Below the pieces are notes generated by a model. That model worked only from the letters and a program-made list of their open reading frames with translations, did no database searches and was not told the origin of the DNA. From Alphaproteobacteria bacterium (GTDB taxonomy: Bacteria > Pseudomonadota > Alphaproteobacteria > Puniceispirillales > Puniceispirillaceae): a stretch of DNA of 13,267 nucleotides. The stretch covers positions 1-13,267 of the forward strand of contig JAKMFG010000001.1 of the NCBI GenBank assembly GCA_022425565.1. The letters run 5' to 3'. Position numbers and translations under genes: made by a program. This document shows positions 12,982 through 13,267 of the stretch, piece after piece. Within the stretch, counting starts at the first letter, position 1, and each line of letters starts with the position of its first letter.

Positions 12982-13267
12982 CTACCCGCTGATGAACTGG
13001 CGCTTCAGGGTCCTGCCGGACCGCCTGAAGAAACCATCGACAAGAATCATGTGCGGCACCGTCAGCGCCGCAAGACCTATAAACACGACCCGTAGCACGA
13101 CAGGCTCGGGATTGGCCATATCGGCAAACCACCAGATGGCGACACCGCCGGCGACCCAGCTTGCCACAGTGAAGGCAGCCGCCTGATTGAGCAGCGTGAA
13201 CCTCGTCATATCGCGCCGCAAGCTGTTGACGATACCGTAGACATGCCGGGCCGAGTGCACACAGCAG
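12982..13267 (-). CDS. blh: Brp/Blh-family beta-carotene 15,15'-dioxygenase, C-terminal end (5' end outside window)
   Basis: Membrane-bound iron enzyme that splits beta-carotene into two retinal molecules, the chromophore of proteorhodopsin. Only the last 94 residues are in the window; the frame stays open to the right edge, so the GTG at 13260 is internal. The sequence near the edge, CCVHSARHV, carries the HSxRH motif, whose two histidines are metal ligands in this family. The C-terminal ALTVPHMILVDGFFR is also typical of the family. Two hydrophobic segments lie between (AAAFTVASWVAGGVAIWWF and VVLRVVFIGLAALTV). The stop TAG (12984-12982) directly adjoins the start region of fni. Family assignment rests on a fragment but on two strong motifs. 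The rest of a carotenoid or rhodopsin cassette is expected to the right. Confidence 0.85.
   Translation of the reverse strand, partial: CCVHSARHVYGIVNSLRRDMTRFTLLNQAAAFTVASWVAGGVAIWWFADMANPEPVVLRVVFIGLAALTVPHMILVDGFFRRSGRTLKRQFISG

Overview
The window looks like a piece of a GC-rich alphaproteobacterial chromosome, probably marine. Codon use, the protein families and an almost complete lack of spacer DNA all fit this. The strongest ecological marker is at the right end: the C-terminal part of a Brp/Blh-type beta-carotene 15,15'-dioxygenase, followed directly by a type 2 isopentenyl-diphosphate isomerase. This pair is typical of the retinal-synthesis cassettes that accompany proteorhodopsin in marine bacteria. 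A SAR116-like or similar lineage is a guess and not proven here. No tRNA, rRNA, CRISPR, insertion sequence, phage gene or transcription regulator was seen.

Layout. (1) 1-866 (+): C-terminal two thirds of a bifunctional mannose-1-phosphate guanylyltransferase/mannose-6-phosphate isomerase (GDP-mannose supply), cut by the window edge. (2) 985-2148 (+): a class I/II PLP aminotransferase, behind a spacer with a 13-bp tandem duplication and a five-unit hexamer repeat. (3) 2149-7646 (-): a leftward block in transcription order tctC, tctB, tctA (a complete tripartite tricarboxylate transporter), then a YCII-domain protein, a ketopantoate-reductase-like dehydrogenase and an adducin-type class II aldolase. 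(4) 7647-8044: a 398-bp divergent control region with an AT-rich core and two inverted repeats. (5) 8045-11896 (+): an acyl-CoA synthetase of the oxalyl-CoA synthetase (Pcs60/AAE3) type, a second ketopantoate-reductase-like dehydrogenase, then glyoxalase I and glyoxalase II. (6) 11911-13267 (-): fni and partial blh, convergent with the glyoxalase genes.

How the genes may work together (inference). The centre reads as a divergent catabolic locus. A periplasmic binding protein and a TctAB permease would take up a small carboxylate. The divergent ligase would activate a carboxylate with CoA. Two 2-oxoacid-type reductases and a class II aldolase-fold enzyme would handle its oxo/hydroxy and C-C bond chemistry. 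The glyoxalase pair probably serves methylglyoxal detoxification and may be independent. The substrate cannot be read from the sequence. The combination of transporter, ligase, two PanE-like enzymes and an aldolase homologue with the usual catalytic Glu position changed to Gly is the best candidate for an undescribed pathway.

A second pattern runs through the window: short tandem or near-tandem duplications of 12-17 bp in many spacers, several of them starting in or covering a stop codon.
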